19,919 bases of DNA from DASUTB01 sp036374835 (GCA_036374835.1 DASUTB010000068.1:1-19919); one strand, 5' to 3'. Positions 1 to 6,766 are shown, numbered from the stretch's first letter. Made by a program: numbers and translations. The notes: generated from the letters alone by a model not told the origin.

Positions 1-155
1 GTGGGCGATGGATCGTCGATCGGCGAGGGGCTCGGCTCAGCGGAGGTCACACTCGGCGTGATGGTGGGCAGGCTTTGCGGCTCGTCGTCCCCATCGGAAC
101 ACCCGGCCGCCAGCAGCAGCACAGCACCAGCGGCGATCAACCGCACCCCGCTCAC
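1..155 (-). CDS. Putative lipoprotein, 5' part only
   Basis: This is the N-terminal part (51 codons) of a secreted lipoprotein; the gene runs off the left edge. Translation from the GTG at 155 begins MSGVRLIAAGAVLLLAAGCS: a short basic n-region, a Leu/Ala-rich hydrophobic core and a lipobox LAAG-C with the lipidated Cys at residue 19. It is followed by an Asp/Glu-rich and then Pro/Ser/Thr-rich linker, typical of actinobacterial lipoproteins tethered outside the membrane. An in-frame TGA lies 7-9 nt upstream of the GTG, so the start cannot be much earlier, although the GTG at codon 4 is an alternative. No family can be named from this fragment. It lies downstream of purE on the same strand, but the 135-nt gap and the promoter-like sequence suggest its own promoter. 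Confidence 0.75.
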   Translation of the reverse strand, partial: MSGVRLIAAGAVLLLAAGCSDGDDEPQSLPTITPSVTSAEPSPSPIDDPSP

Positions 156-163
156 GCAAGGTC

Positions 164-191
164 AACTTACTCGCCTCAGCGATCTTGACAA
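164..191 (-). promoter_or_regulatory. Promoter of the left-edge lipoprotein gene
   Basis: Read on the minus strand, a TTGTCA hexamer (186-191) and a TAAGTT hexamer (164-169) are separated by 16 nt, and TAAGTT ends 8 nt before the GTG start at 155. TTGTCA matches five of six positions of the sigma-70-type -35 consensus, and TAAGTT fits TANNNT. The short distance suggests a leaderless or nearly leaderless transcript. Inferred from sequence only. Confidence 0.45.
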
Positions 192-240
192 GGGGTCCTC
201 GACGAATTCTTTCACTTCACTAGGCAAACCATAGTTCACC

Positions 241-254
241 AGGCATGCATGCCT
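241..254. repeat. 14-bp perfect palindrome between purE and the lipoprotein gene
   Basis: AGGCATGCATGCCT is its own reverse complement. It lies 37 nt beyond the purE stop and about 50 nt upstream of the -35 hexamer of the left-edge lipoprotein gene. GCATGCC recurs at 271-277. There is no T-run, so an operator is as likely as a terminator; one perfect 14-mer in 20 kb could also arise by chance. Confidence 0.35.
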
Positions 255-290
255 CGTGAAGCTACGTCAAGCATGCCGAACGTGATCGAA

Positions 291-815
291 CTACGAGAGT
301 TGATTGCGGAGTGATTCGCCTTTGGCGCGGGCCGACGCCTCGAGATCTTCGCGGAAGATGTCCAGGCGGCCGCGGAGGGCGTCGTCCGATGTACCCAGGA
401 TCCGGGCCGCCAACAGGCCGGCGTTGCGCGCGCCGCCGACGGAGACGGTCGCTACCGGTACACCGGCAGGCATCTGCACGATCGACAGCAGCGAGTCCAT
501 GCCGTCGAGGTATCGGAGCGGCACCGGCACGCCGATGACGGGCAACGACGTCACGGACGCGAGCATGCCAGGCAGATGCGCCGCTCCCCCGGCACCGGCC
601 ACCAGCACCCGCAGCCCGCGCGAGGCCGCGTCCCGGCCGTACTCCAGCATCGCCACCGGCATCCGGTGCGCCGAGACGACACCGACCTCGTACGAGACGT
701 CCAGTTCCTCCAGGGCGGCGGCGACGTCCGACATCACGGGCCAGTCCGAGTCGGATCCCATCACGATGCCCACCAGGGGGTCGCCAGGGCCGCGCGGCGT
801 CACGAGCTCACTCAT
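291..815 (-). CDS. purE: 5-(carboxyamino)imidazole ribonucleotide mutase PurE
   Basis: PurE (class I) moves the carboxyl group of N5-CAIR from N5 to C4 to form CAIR in de novo purine synthesis, using the N5-CAIR made by PurK. The 174-residue protein has the family length. It carries the phosphate-binding GSDSDW motif (residues 20-25), SAHRMP (48-53, holding the His equivalent to the catalytic His of E. coli PurE) and the glycine-rich AGAGGAAHLPG loop (73-83). The ATG start lies inside the end of purK, an 8-nt overlap, with a purine-rich GAGAGG about 8-10 nt upstream within purK. This implies translational coupling to purK in a purK-purE operon. No unusual features are seen. Confidence 0.97.
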   Translation of the reverse strand: MSELVTPRGPGDPLVGIVMGSDSDWPVMSDVAAALEELDVSYEVGVVSAHRMPVAMLEYGRDAASRGLRVLVAGAGGAAHLPGMLASVTSLPVIGVPVPLRYLDGMDSLLSIVQMPAGVPVATVSVGGARNAGLLAARILGTSDDALRGRLDIFREDLEASARAKGESLRNQLS

Positions 816-1974
816 CGGTCTCGCCTCTCAGGTAGTCCGCGGCATGCCACGCTCGTTCACGCAGCTCGGACAGGTTATCGCCGCACACCGTGACGTGCCC
901 GACCTTGCGGCCGGGCCGGATCGTCTTGCCGTACCAGTGCACCTTCAGCTCCGGGTCCCGCGCCAGGATGTGCCGGTACGCCGGGTAGACACCGGGCAAG
1001 CCGCCCAGCACGTTGACCATCACGGCGTACGGTGCGCGCGCGGCCGGCGAGCCGAGCGGCAGGTCGAGCACGGCTCGCAGGTGGTTCTCGAACTGGCTGG
1101 TTACGGCACCGTCAATGGACCAGTGGCCGGAGTTGTGCGGCCGCATCGCCAGTTCGTTGACGAGCAGGTCGCCGTCCCTCGTCTCGAACATCTCGACCGC
1201 CAGCACACCAACCACGTCGAGCTCCGCCGCGATGGTCAGGGCGATTCGCTGGGCCTCGACCGCACGATCGGACGGCAGCCCCGGCGCGGGCGCGATCACC
1301 TCGACGCAGATGCCGTCGCGCTGTACCGACTCGACGACGGGATAGGCGACGGCCTGACCGGACGGCGAACGGGCCACCACCGCGGAGAGTTCACGCGCGA
1401 AGTCGATGCGCTCCTCGGCGATCACCGGGACATCCGCGCGGAACGGCTCAGCCGCCGCGGCGGCGGACATCACAACCCACACACCCGTGCCGTCGTAGCC
1501 GCCGCGGGCCGTCTTCAGCACCACCGGCCAGCCGTGGTCGGCGGCGAACGCGGGCACCTCGTCCGGCGATTTGATGATCCGGTGCGGCGGGCAGGCGATG
1601 CCGAGCTCGGTGAGCCGCGCCCGCATGACCACCTTGTCCTGGGCGTGGTGGAGCGCGTCCGGGCTGGGCCGCAGCGGGACGCCGTCCGCCGCGAGCGCGC
1701 GCAGATGCTCCGGCGGGACCTGCTCATGATCGAACGTCACGACGTCACAGCCGGCGGCGAAGGCGCGGAGGTCGGCAAGGGACGTCTCGTCACCGATCAT
1801 CGGATCGGACATGACCTGGGCGGCGGACTCGTCCCGCGTCTTGGCCAGCACGGAGAACCCGACGCCGAGATTGATCGCCGCAGGCTGGGTCATCCGTGCC
1901 AGCTGGCCTCCGCCGACCATCCCGACGCGGGGCCAATCCTTCGCTTCGGAACCGTGATTTGCGTCATGTTCCAC
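808..1974 (-). CDS. purK: N5-carboxyaminoimidazole ribonucleotide synthase PurK
   Basis: PurK is an ATP-grasp enzyme that converts AIR, bicarbonate and ATP to N5-CAIR, handed to PurE. An N-terminal GMVGGGQLARM nucleotide/substrate loop, the VVTFDHEQVP segment, an ATP-grasp lid with KTARGGYDGTG, and the metal/ATP-binding VNELAMRPHNSGHW segment are all present, and the length (388 aa) fits the family. I place the start at the GTG at 1974. The frame stays open to a GTG at 2031, but that start would overlap the divergent gtrA gene, and the extra 19 residues do not resemble PurK. A TAGCCT box lies 8 nt before the GTG at 1974, consistent with leaderless initiation. It is the first gene of purK-purE. 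Confidence 0.95.
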   Translation of the reverse strand: MEHDANHGSEAKDWPRVGMVGGGQLARMTQPAAINLGVGFSVLAKTRDESAAQVMSDPMIGDETSLADLRAFAAGCDVVTFDHEQVPPEHLRALAADGVPLRPSPDALHHAQDKVVMRARLTELGIACPPHRIIKSPDEVPAFAADHGWPVVLKTARGGYDGTGVWVVMSAAAAAEPFRADVPVIAEERIDFARELSAVVARSPSGQAVAYPVVESVQRDGICVEVIAPAPGLPSDRAVEAQRIALTIAAELDVVGVLAVEMFETRDGDLLVNELAMRPHNSGHWSIDGAVTSQFENHLRAVLDLPLGSPAARAPYAVMVNVLGGLPGVYPAYRHILARDPELKVHWYGKTIRPGRKVGHVTVCGDNLSELRERAWHAADYLRGETDE

Positions 1975-1982
1975 GGGTGACA

Positions 1983-1988
1983 AGGCTA
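1983..1988 (-). promoter_or_regulatory. Candidate -10 box of purK
   Basis: On the minus strand TAGCCT (TANNNT) lies 8 nt before the GTG at 1974. No convincing -35 is visible. It supports the shorter purK start and a leaderless purK-purE mRNA. Inference from spacing only. Confidence 0.4.
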
Positions 1989-2019
1989 GCCGGGACTCGG
2001 CATCGGCGCCGTTATGCCC

Positions 2020-2025
2020 TACCCT
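2020..2025 (+). promoter_or_regulatory. Candidate -10 box of the GtrA-like gene
   Basis: TACCCT lies 6 nt before an in-frame GTG at 2032, the spacing expected if transcription starts at the start codon. The earlier ATG at 2014 would lie upstream of the predicted transcription start. Together with the purK box it makes a compact divergent promoter with the two -10 boxes about 30 bp apart. Confidence 0.4.
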
Positions 2026-2031
2026 AGGCAC

Positions 2032-2574
2032 GTGCTCGACGTGCTACCGCAGCCCGCGCACCGGAGCCCATCTCCGGTGCGTCGGCTTGTTCAGACCGGT
2101 TTCCGGCTCTGGTACCAGCTCCACCAGCTTCTTCGCGAGAGCATCAAGTTCGCGACGGTGGGCAGCGTCGGGTTCGTCGTCGACGTCGTTTTGTTCAACG
2201 CCCTGCTCTACGGGGCGGGGCCACTGCAGGGTAATCCACTCGGTGCCAAGACGGCATCCGTACTGATCGCGACGATCGTGACGTTCGCCGGCAACCGGCA
2301 CTGGACGTTCCGGCACCGGTCGCGGCCCGGGCTGGCCCGCGAGTATTCGATGTTCTTCTTCCTGAACGGTGTCGGGCTGGGCATCGCCTTGCTGTGCCTC
2401 TGGACGTCGCACTACGTGCTGGGATTCACGAGCCCGCTCGCGGACAACATCGCGGCCAACGTGGTGGGGCTCGGGCTCGGCACGCTGTTCCGGTTCTGGT
2501 CGTACCGGACGTTCGTCTTCCCGGAGCGGCCGGACCTTGCGCCCGAACCGGCGCGCCAGCTCGTCCACTACTGA
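2032..2574 (+). CDS. GtrA family membrane protein
   Basis: A small GtrA/DPMS-type integral membrane protein of about 180 residues. Members are thought to help move or present polyprenyl-linked sugars for cell-surface glycosylation; the exact partner is unknown here. Four hydrophobic segments are visible: around FATVGSVGFVVDVVLFNALL, the stretch ending in IATIVTFAGNRHWTF, FFFLNGVGLGIALLCLW, and the last one ending in LGLGTLFRFWSYRTFVF. The family hallmarks FxxVGxxGF, NRxWTF and RFxxYRxxVF are present. The N-terminal 30 residues are polar and basic, presumably cytosolic. The GTG at 2032 is preferred because of the TACCCT box 6 nt upstream; an ATG at 2014 is the alternative. It is divergent from purK, as I recall for Rv3277 beside Rv3276c in M. 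tuberculosis. Confidence 0.9.
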   Translation: MLDVLPQPAHRSPSPVRRLVQTGFRLWYQLHQLLRESIKFATVGSVGFVVDVVLFNALLYGAGPLQGNPLGAKTASVLIATIVTFAGNRHWTFRHRSRPGLAREYSMFFFLNGVGLGIALLCLWTSHYVLGFTSPLADNIAANVVGLGLGTLFRFWSYRTFVFPERPDLAPEPARQLVHY

Positions 2575-2639
2575 CGAGCCCATCCGCCGCCTGCCTTACG
2601 GGGTAATTCCGGACTTTGCGCGGGCTACAGCCGTGGTTC

Positions 2640-2657
2640 GGCTGGGAATTCCCAGCC
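2640..2657. terminator. 18-bp perfect palindrome, candidate bidirectional terminator
   Basis: GGCTGGGAATTCCCAGCC reads identically on both strands and lies in the 91-nt gap between the convergent gtrA-like and HMG-CoA lyase genes. As RNA it would fold into a 7-bp GC-rich stem with an AAUU loop. Two further TT/AA pairs flank it after one mismatch. No long T-run follows on either strand, which is common in GC-rich actinobacteria. The position suggests a shared terminator. Confidence 0.5.
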
Positions 2658-2665
2658 AAACATGA

Positions 2666-3577
2666 TCATTCGGTGAGACGCGTGCGGGGGCCGGCGCGGA
2701 GCACCTGGGACGGGAGTTCGTGCCCGACAAGCTTCTCCGCCTGCGCCGCGACCTCGATCAGCGCGTCGAGATCCACGCCGGTGTCGACGCCCATGTCGTG
2801 CAGCATGTGCACGAACTCCTCCGAGGCGATGTTGCCGGACGCGCCGGGTGCGTACGGGCAGCCGCCGAGCCCGCCGACGGACGCGTCGAAGTCGTCGACA
2901 CCCATCTGCAGTGCGGCGAGCACGTTCGCCAGGCCGGTGCCACGCGTGTTGTGAAAGTGCAGGCCGATCGGGACGTCCGGCAGCGCCGAGCGCACCTCGC
3001 CCACCAGCGCGGTCACCCGCGTAGGCGTCGCCATGCCGGTCGTGTCGCCGAACGCCAGCGAGTCCGCACCGGCGGCCACCGCGCGACGCGCGACGTCCAC
3101 CACCCGCGCAACCGGGACGTCGCCTTCATACGGGCATCCCCACGCAGTTGAAATGATCACCTGGAGCGTCCCGCCGCCGGAGTGCACCAGCGACGCCAGC
3201 TCCGGTAGGTCAGCCAGCGATTCGTCAGTCGTGCGGTTGATGTTGCGCTGGTTGTGCGTCGTGGACGCCGAGATCACGACCTCGATCTCGCTGAATCCGG
3301 CGGCCAGCGCCCGCTGTGCACCACGTACGTTCGGCACCAGCGCCGAATACCGCACATCGGGATTCTTCGTGATGCGGCTCCACACTTCATCCGCATCGGC
3401 CATCTGCGGGATCGCCTTGGGATGCACGAACGAGACCGCCTCGATGCGCTCCACTCCGGTCTGCGACAGGGCATCGAGCAACGCGATCTTGCCGTCGGTC
3501 GGCACCGGGTCCTCGTTCTGCAGACCATCGCGCGGACCGACCTCACGCAGGCTGACGCGGGACGGCATGTCGCTCAT
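2666..3577 (-). CDS. Hydroxymethylglutaryl-CoA lyase
   Basis: This enzyme cleaves HMG-CoA to acetoacetate and acetyl-CoA, the last step of leucine breakdown. The 303-residue protein is a complete HMGL-type TIM barrel of the DRE-TIM superfamily: REVGPRDGLQNE at the N-terminus (catalytic Arg and metal-binding Asp), the LHFHNTRGTG segment with the HxH metal ligands, and the signature loop GGLGGCPYAPGASGN with the active-site Cys. The ATG at 3577 is chosen because GGGAGAG lies 7 nt upstream and the protein then begins directly before the conserved barrel. A longer open frame to 3796 only overlaps the preceding gene. It starts 4 nt after the stop of the methylglutaconyl-CoA hydratase gene, whose product feeds it. 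It corresponds to enzymes called mvaB or liuE elsewhere. Confidence 0.94.
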   Translation of the reverse strand: MSDMPSRVSLREVGPRDGLQNEDPVPTDGKIALLDALSQTGVERIEAVSFVHPKAIPQMADADEVWSRITKNPDVRYSALVPNVRGAQRALAAGFSEIEVVISASTTHNQRNINRTTDESLADLPELASLVHSGGGTLQVIISTAWGCPYEGDVPVARVVDVARRAVAAGADSLAFGDTTGMATPTRVTALVGEVRSALPDVPIGLHFHNTRGTGLANVLAALQMGVDDFDASVGGLGGCPYAPGASGNIASEEFVHMLHDMGVDTGVDLDALIEVAAQAEKLVGHELPSQVLRAGPRTRLTE

Positions 3578-3581
3578 CTCA

Positions 3582-4385
3582 TCACTCTCCCGGCCACACG
3601 GGCTTGCGCTTCTCATTAAACGCGGCGACACCCTCTTTTCTATCCCCGCTGAATGCGGTCGCCCGCCAGGCGGCGTCCTCGATGTCCAGCCCGGCGGCCA
3701 ATGTGGCGTCCAGCCCGAGCCGCATCGCTCGTTTCGCGTTACGCACTCCGACCGGCGAGTTGCCCGCGATCGTGGCCGCCAGATCCAGCGCGACATCGCG
3801 CGCCTCGCCCGAAGCGACCAGCCGGTCCGCGAGCCCGAGCCGGTACGCCTCCTCCGCGTCGACCCGCCGGGCGGTGAAGATCAGGTCGGCGGCGCGGCTC
3901 CATCCCACCCGGCGTGCCAGCAGCTGGGTGCCGCCACCACCCGGGATCACGCCGACCGACACCTCGGGCAATCCGAGCACCGCCGTCGCATCGGCCACGA
4001 TCAAGTCGCACGACAGCGCCAGCTCGCAACCGCCACCCAGGGCATATCCATGGACGGCGGCCACCGTCGGGACGGGCAGCTCCAGCACACCGTTGTACGC
4101 GGCGCGGCCGACGGGACGCTGCGCCCGCAGCTCGTCGTCGGTGAACGAGTTGCGCTCCTTCAGATCCGCGCCGACGCTGAACGCCTTGGGCGCGGACGAG
4201 GTCAACACCACGGCGCGCACCTCGGGGTCGGCTTCGAGCTCTCGCACCGCATCGGCGATCGCCCTGGCCATCGCCGTCGAGATCGCGTTCATCGCCTCCG
4301 GGCGGTCAAGCACCAGCTCAGCGACGTGCTTCGCGCCGTCCGGGCGGCGCAGATCGACTCCGCCGGTCACAGCTCGGTCACTCAC
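3582..4385 (-). CDS. Enoyl-CoA hydratase, AUH-like (3-methylglutaconyl-CoA hydratase)
   Basis: A crotonase-fold hydratase of 267 aa. Both catalytic glutamates of enoyl-CoA hydratases are present: Glu121 in GGGCELALSCD and Glu141 in GLPEVSVGVIPGGGG. The CoA oxyanion-hole segment is FSVGADLKER (69-78). GADLKER, IPGGGGTQ and a C-terminus of the form FxEKRxPxxxGE resemble the human AUH protein, which hydrates 3-methylglutaconyl-CoA to HMG-CoA. The next gene cleaves HMG-CoA, which supports this substrate; a general enoyl-CoA hydratase cannot be ruled out. The GTG start overlaps the stop of the cyclase gene by four bases (GTGA), indicating translational coupling. The matching isovaleryl-CoA dehydrogenase and methylcrotonyl-CoA carboxylase genes are not in the window. 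Confidence 0.9.
   Translation of the reverse strand: MSDRAVTGGVDLRRPDGAKHVAELVLDRPEAMNAISTAMARAIADAVRELEADPEVRAVVLTSSAPKAFSVGADLKERNSFTDDELRAQRPVGRAAYNGVLELPVPTVAAVHGYALGGGCELALSCDLIVADATAVLGLPEVSVGVIPGGGGTQLLARRVGWSRAADLIFTARRVDAEEAYRLGLADRLVASGEARDVALDLAATIAGNSPVGVRNAKRAMRLGLDATLAAGLDIEDAAWRATAFSGDRKEGVAAFNEKRKPVWPGE
3585..3591 (-). promoter_or_regulatory. Ribosome binding site of the HMG-CoA lyase gene
   Basis: GGGAGAG on the minus strand lies within the last codons of the upstream hydratase gene, 7 nt before the ATG at 3577. It decides the start of the lyase against the longer open frame. Confidence 0.7.
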
Positions 4386-5476
4386 GACGGCGACCTTATC
4401 CCTTCGGCGCGCGCTTGAGGGACCCGCCCGGTTGGCCTCCGGGTCAGCTCGTAGGGCTCCACGAGCCCGAAACCACGCACCTCGGTCGGGTCCCGACGAC
4501 GTACCGTGAAGTTCGGGTCGTCGGAAAGGTCCGTGGCCGTGGCTTGGTCGGTGAGCACGACGTTGCGTCCGGCCAGCGACATCAGCCGGGACGCGAGGTT
4601 CGCCGGGTCGCCGAACACATCGCCGTGCCGCGTCACTACGGGACCGGTCGCAAGGCCGACGCGGATGTTCGGCAGGGTCGGGTTCTGCCCGATCACGTCG
4701 ACGAGTTCAGCTGCGATGGACCCGGCAGCCTCCGGAGTGTTGGCAACGAAGAGCACTTCGTCACCCATCGTCTTGATCACGCGTCCGCCGCCGGCGACGA
4801 TGACGTCGCTGGACGTCGCCTCGAACACTTCGATGAACTCGGACAATGCCCGCGCGGTCAGGCTCGTCGACAGCCGAGTGAACGATACGAGGTCGGCGAA
4901 CCCGACGGTCATGTGCGTGCTGAGCAACGACCCGTCCCCTATGTCACCAAGCGCCATGAGCCGCCCGGCGGCCAGCGCCAGCTTGCGTCGCCACGCGTAG
5001 ACGAGCAAGCGCTCGAAAACCGGAACTATCTCGTCGGCCAGTTCGTACGCGATCGCAAGCCGATCCGGTCGTTCCGGTGTTGCACCGTCGTCGGTGGGAT
5101 CGCCCGCCCCGTCGTCGCCCTCGTCCGCGGTGGCCGAGTACAGGTTGTCGACGACGGCGGCAACCGTTTCGGTGTGCCATTCGGCGAGCCTGGACATCAT
5201 CCTGCCCAGGCCTCGGACGAGTTGCACCATCGAGTCTTGATCGATCACACCGCTGTCGACCAGGCCCAACGCCTCCCGCAGTGCGTCGATATCGCGTGCT
5301 GTGAACGCCACGGCCGGACCCGTGTCGGGGTAGCCCAGTGCGCGCCAGTACTCCCGGGCCACCGATACCGTGACCCCGGTCGCCGAGGCGACGTCCTCGC
5401 GGGTGTATCGGACATCGGCACCGAGCAGGAGCCGCTCCAGATCCTCTGGCGTCAGCTTGGGTGGTTCGGTCGTCAC
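4382..5476 (-). CDS. Class III adenylate cyclase, Rv1264-like
   Basis: A soluble cyclase of 364 aa that probably makes cAMP from ATP. The C-terminal catalytic domain (about 185-350) has both metal-binding aspartates (Asp195 in GFADLVSFT, Asp239 in KTMGDE), the adenine-selecting Lys235 and Asp290, and the transition-state Asn293 and Arg297 in GDPANLASR, so it looks active as a homodimer. The N-terminal helical region (about 15-175) resembles the autoinhibitory, pH-responsive domain of M. tuberculosis Rv1264; its first part also looks like a MerR-type helix-turn-helix, but this is uncertain. A variable acidic linker lies at about 117-137. There are no membrane segments. The GTG start has AGGA 7 nt upstream. 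The gene follows birA by 63 nt and its last bases overlap the hydratase start, tying cAMP synthesis to the leucine genes. Confidence 0.9.
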   Translation of the reverse strand: MTTEPPKLTPEDLERLLLGADVRYTREDVASATGVTVSVAREYWRALGYPDTGPAVAFTARDIDALREALGLVDSGVIDQDSMVQLVRGLGRMMSRLAEWHTETVAAVVDNLYSATADEGDDGAGDPTDDGATPERPDRLAIAYELADEIVPVFERLLVYAWRRKLALAAGRLMALGDIGDGSLLSTHMTVGFADLVSFTRLSTSLTARALSEFIEVFEATSSDVIVAGGGRVIKTMGDEVLFVANTPEAAGSIAAELVDVIGQNPTLPNIRVGLATGPVVTRHGDVFGDPANLASRLMSLAGRNVVLTDQATATDLSDDPNFTVRRRDPTEVRGFGLVEPYELTRRPTGRVPQARAEGIRSPS

Positions 5477-5539
5477 ATAACGATCCTGTCACGCACCCTT
5501 GTGTGATGCCTACGGCCGGGGTAAGCGATTAGTCGATTC

Positions 5540-6265
5540 TTAGGTTGGCCGGACGTGCACAACGTCCCCGGCGCTGACGACCTCTCGGCCCGAGTCGCCG
5601 GCGATGATCAGGCCACCGGACGCGTCGACATCGGCAGCGCGGCCGACGATCATCGACCCGTTCGGAAGCTCGGCACGGACCTCGTTGCCAAGAGTGCTGC
5701 ACATCTCGCGATATGTCGGTGCGAGCCCGCATCCATCCGGGTCGGCGCGCCACCGGCGGTACCAGTCCGCGATGCGACCGAGAAGGGCCTCGAGGACGTC
5801 GTCCCGCGTCGCCCCCGTACCGTCCAGTGACGCCGCGCCGGCGGCCGGAGTGGACGTGATGTTCATGCCGATCCCGGCGACGGCGGCCGGCCCGTCCGGC
5901 GAATCGATCCGCTCGACGAGAATGCCGGCGAGCTTGGCGTCGTCCAGCAACACGTCGTTCGGCCACTTAAGGTGCGCGTCCCGCGCAGCCGCCTCCCGGA
6001 CCGCCTCGACCGCCGCCACACCGACTAGCAACGGCAGCCACGGCCACTGCCCCGCCGGAACGTCCACCGGCCGCAGCAGGACCGAGACCGACAGGCTCGA
6101 ACCCGGCGGCGACTCCCACGACCTACCCAGCCGGCCCTTGCCCCTGGTCTGCTGGTCGGCGACCAGGACGTAGCCCTCTGGCTCCCCGGAGATCGCAATC
6201 GAAGCGACGTCCACATTCGTCGATCCGGTCGAGTCGACGCGGTGTATCCGCCACACGCCCGACAC
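5540..6265 (-). CDS. birA: Biotin-[acetyl-CoA-carboxylase] ligase BirA
   Basis: BirA makes biotinyl-AMP and attaches biotin to the carrier lysine of acyl-CoA carboxylases. The 241-residue protein is the mono-functional type without an N-terminal repressor HTH, as in other actinobacteria. It shows DSTGSTN (11-17), the biotinyl-AMP loop QTRGKGRLGRSW (39-50), KWPNDV (100-105), VAGIGMNI, and the C-terminal SH3-like domain ending VVSAGDVVHVR. In the GRGRxGR motif the first Arg is Lys here; the Arg equivalent to E. coli Arg118 is kept. The start is the GTG at 6265 or the GTG at 6256, the latter favoured by a TAGCGT box 7 nt upstream. The frame is open to 6784 only because it runs antisense to the PPOX gene. 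It shares a divergent intergenic region with that gene and may be co-transcribed with the cyclase. Confidence 0.95.
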   Translation of the reverse strand: MSGVWRIHRVDSTGSTNVDVASIAISGEPEGYVLVADQQTRGKGRLGRSWESPPGSSLSVSVLLRPVDVPAGQWPWLPLLVGVAAVEAVREAAARDAHLKWPNDVLLDDAKLAGILVERIDSPDGPAAVAGIGMNITSTPAAGAASLDGTGATRDDVLEALLGRIADWYRRWRADPDGCGLAPTYREMCSTLGNEVRAELPNGSMIVGRAADVDASGGLIIAGDSGREVVSAGDVVHVRPT

Positions 6266-6269
6266 GCTA
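6264..6269 (-). promoter_or_regulatory. Candidate -10 box of birA
   Basis: TAGCGT on the minus strand is followed by 7 nt and then the GTG at 6256 (MWRIHRVDSTG). If used, the birA mRNA is leaderless and the start is 6256 rather than 6265. No clear -35 is visible. Confidence 0.35.
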
Positions 6270-6337
6270 CCCGTTCGTGACGTCGGGAATAGTGGCTTGC
6301 GCCGCCATGGTTGCCGACGATGCGAACCAGCGAACGA

Positions 6338-6344
6338 AAAGGAG
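6338..6344 (+). promoter_or_regulatory. Ribosome binding site of the PPOX-fold gene
   Basis: AAAGGAG lies 5 nt before the GTG at 6350. It sets that GTG as the start and excludes the in-frame ATG at 6311. Confidence 0.75.
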
Positions 6345-6349
6345 CCACC

Positions 6350-6766
6350 GTGCCGAACCGGCCGATCCCAGAAGACGTAGCAGATGTGCTCGCGAAGCCG
6401 AACCCGGCGGTGATGGCGACGGTGCGGTCCGACGGAGCGCCCGTTTCGGTCGCAACGTGGTACCTGTGGGACGGCGATCGCATCCTGCTCAACCTGGACG
6501 CGGGCCGCAAACGCCTCGAACACCTGCGCGCCGACCCGCGCGTCTCGCTGACGGTCCTGGACGAGGACGGCTGGTACAAGCACATCAGCATTCAGGGACG
6601 CGTGACGCTCGAGCCGGACCCTGACCTCAGCGGCATCGACCGGCTGGCCAAGCACTACACCGGGAAGCCGTACTGGAACCGCGACAACGAGCGGGTCAAC
6701 GCCTGGCTCGACGTCGAGTCGTATCACACGTGGGGCTACCAGAACCGCACCCAGGCCTCCCGCTAA
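6350..6766 (+). CDS. PPOX-class probable F420-dependent oxidoreductase
   Basis: A 138-residue single-domain protein with the split beta-barrel fold of pyridoxamine 5'-phosphate oxidase-like flavin/deazaflavin enzymes. The pattern (NPAVMATVRSDGAPVSVATWYLWDG, then a GRKRLEHLRADPRVSLTVLD segment and a central KHISIQGRV strand) matches the actinobacterial subfamily usually annotated as probable F420-dependent (TIGR03618-like). The Arg/Lys-rich GRKR segment is where the cofactor phosphate usually binds. Substrate unknown; F420 rather than FMN is inferred from family resemblance. The GTG start at 6350 follows a strong AAAGGAG. The gene is divergent from birA, with about 85-95 nt between starts, and convergent with the downstream lipoprotein gene. 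Confidence 0.88.
   Translation: MPNRPIPEDVADVLAKPNPAVMATVRSDGAPVSVATWYLWDGDRILLNLDAGRKRLEHLRADPRVSLTVLDEDGWYKHISIQGRVTLEPDPDLSGIDRLAKHYTGKPYWNRDNERVNAWLDVESYHTWGYQNRTQASR

Noticed and set aside
1..234. Plus-strand open frame of 77 codons at the left edge
   Set aside because: It is antisense to a clear lipoprotein signal peptide with lipobox on the minus strand, and has no ribosome site or recognisable motif.
304..1980. Long plus-strand open frame of 558 codons
   Set aside because: It is fully antisense to purE and purK. The Arg/His/Pro-rich composition is that of a shadow frame in GC-rich DNA.
3578..3796. N-terminal extension of HMG-CoA lyase to 376 residues
   Set aside because: It overlaps the hydratase coding region, has Arg/Trp-rich shadow composition, and is unnecessary given the GGGAGAG site before 3577.
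3033..4418. Plus-strand open frame of 461 codons
   Set aside because: It is antisense to the HMG-CoA lyase and hydratase genes, which have intact catalytic motifs. No domain is visible.
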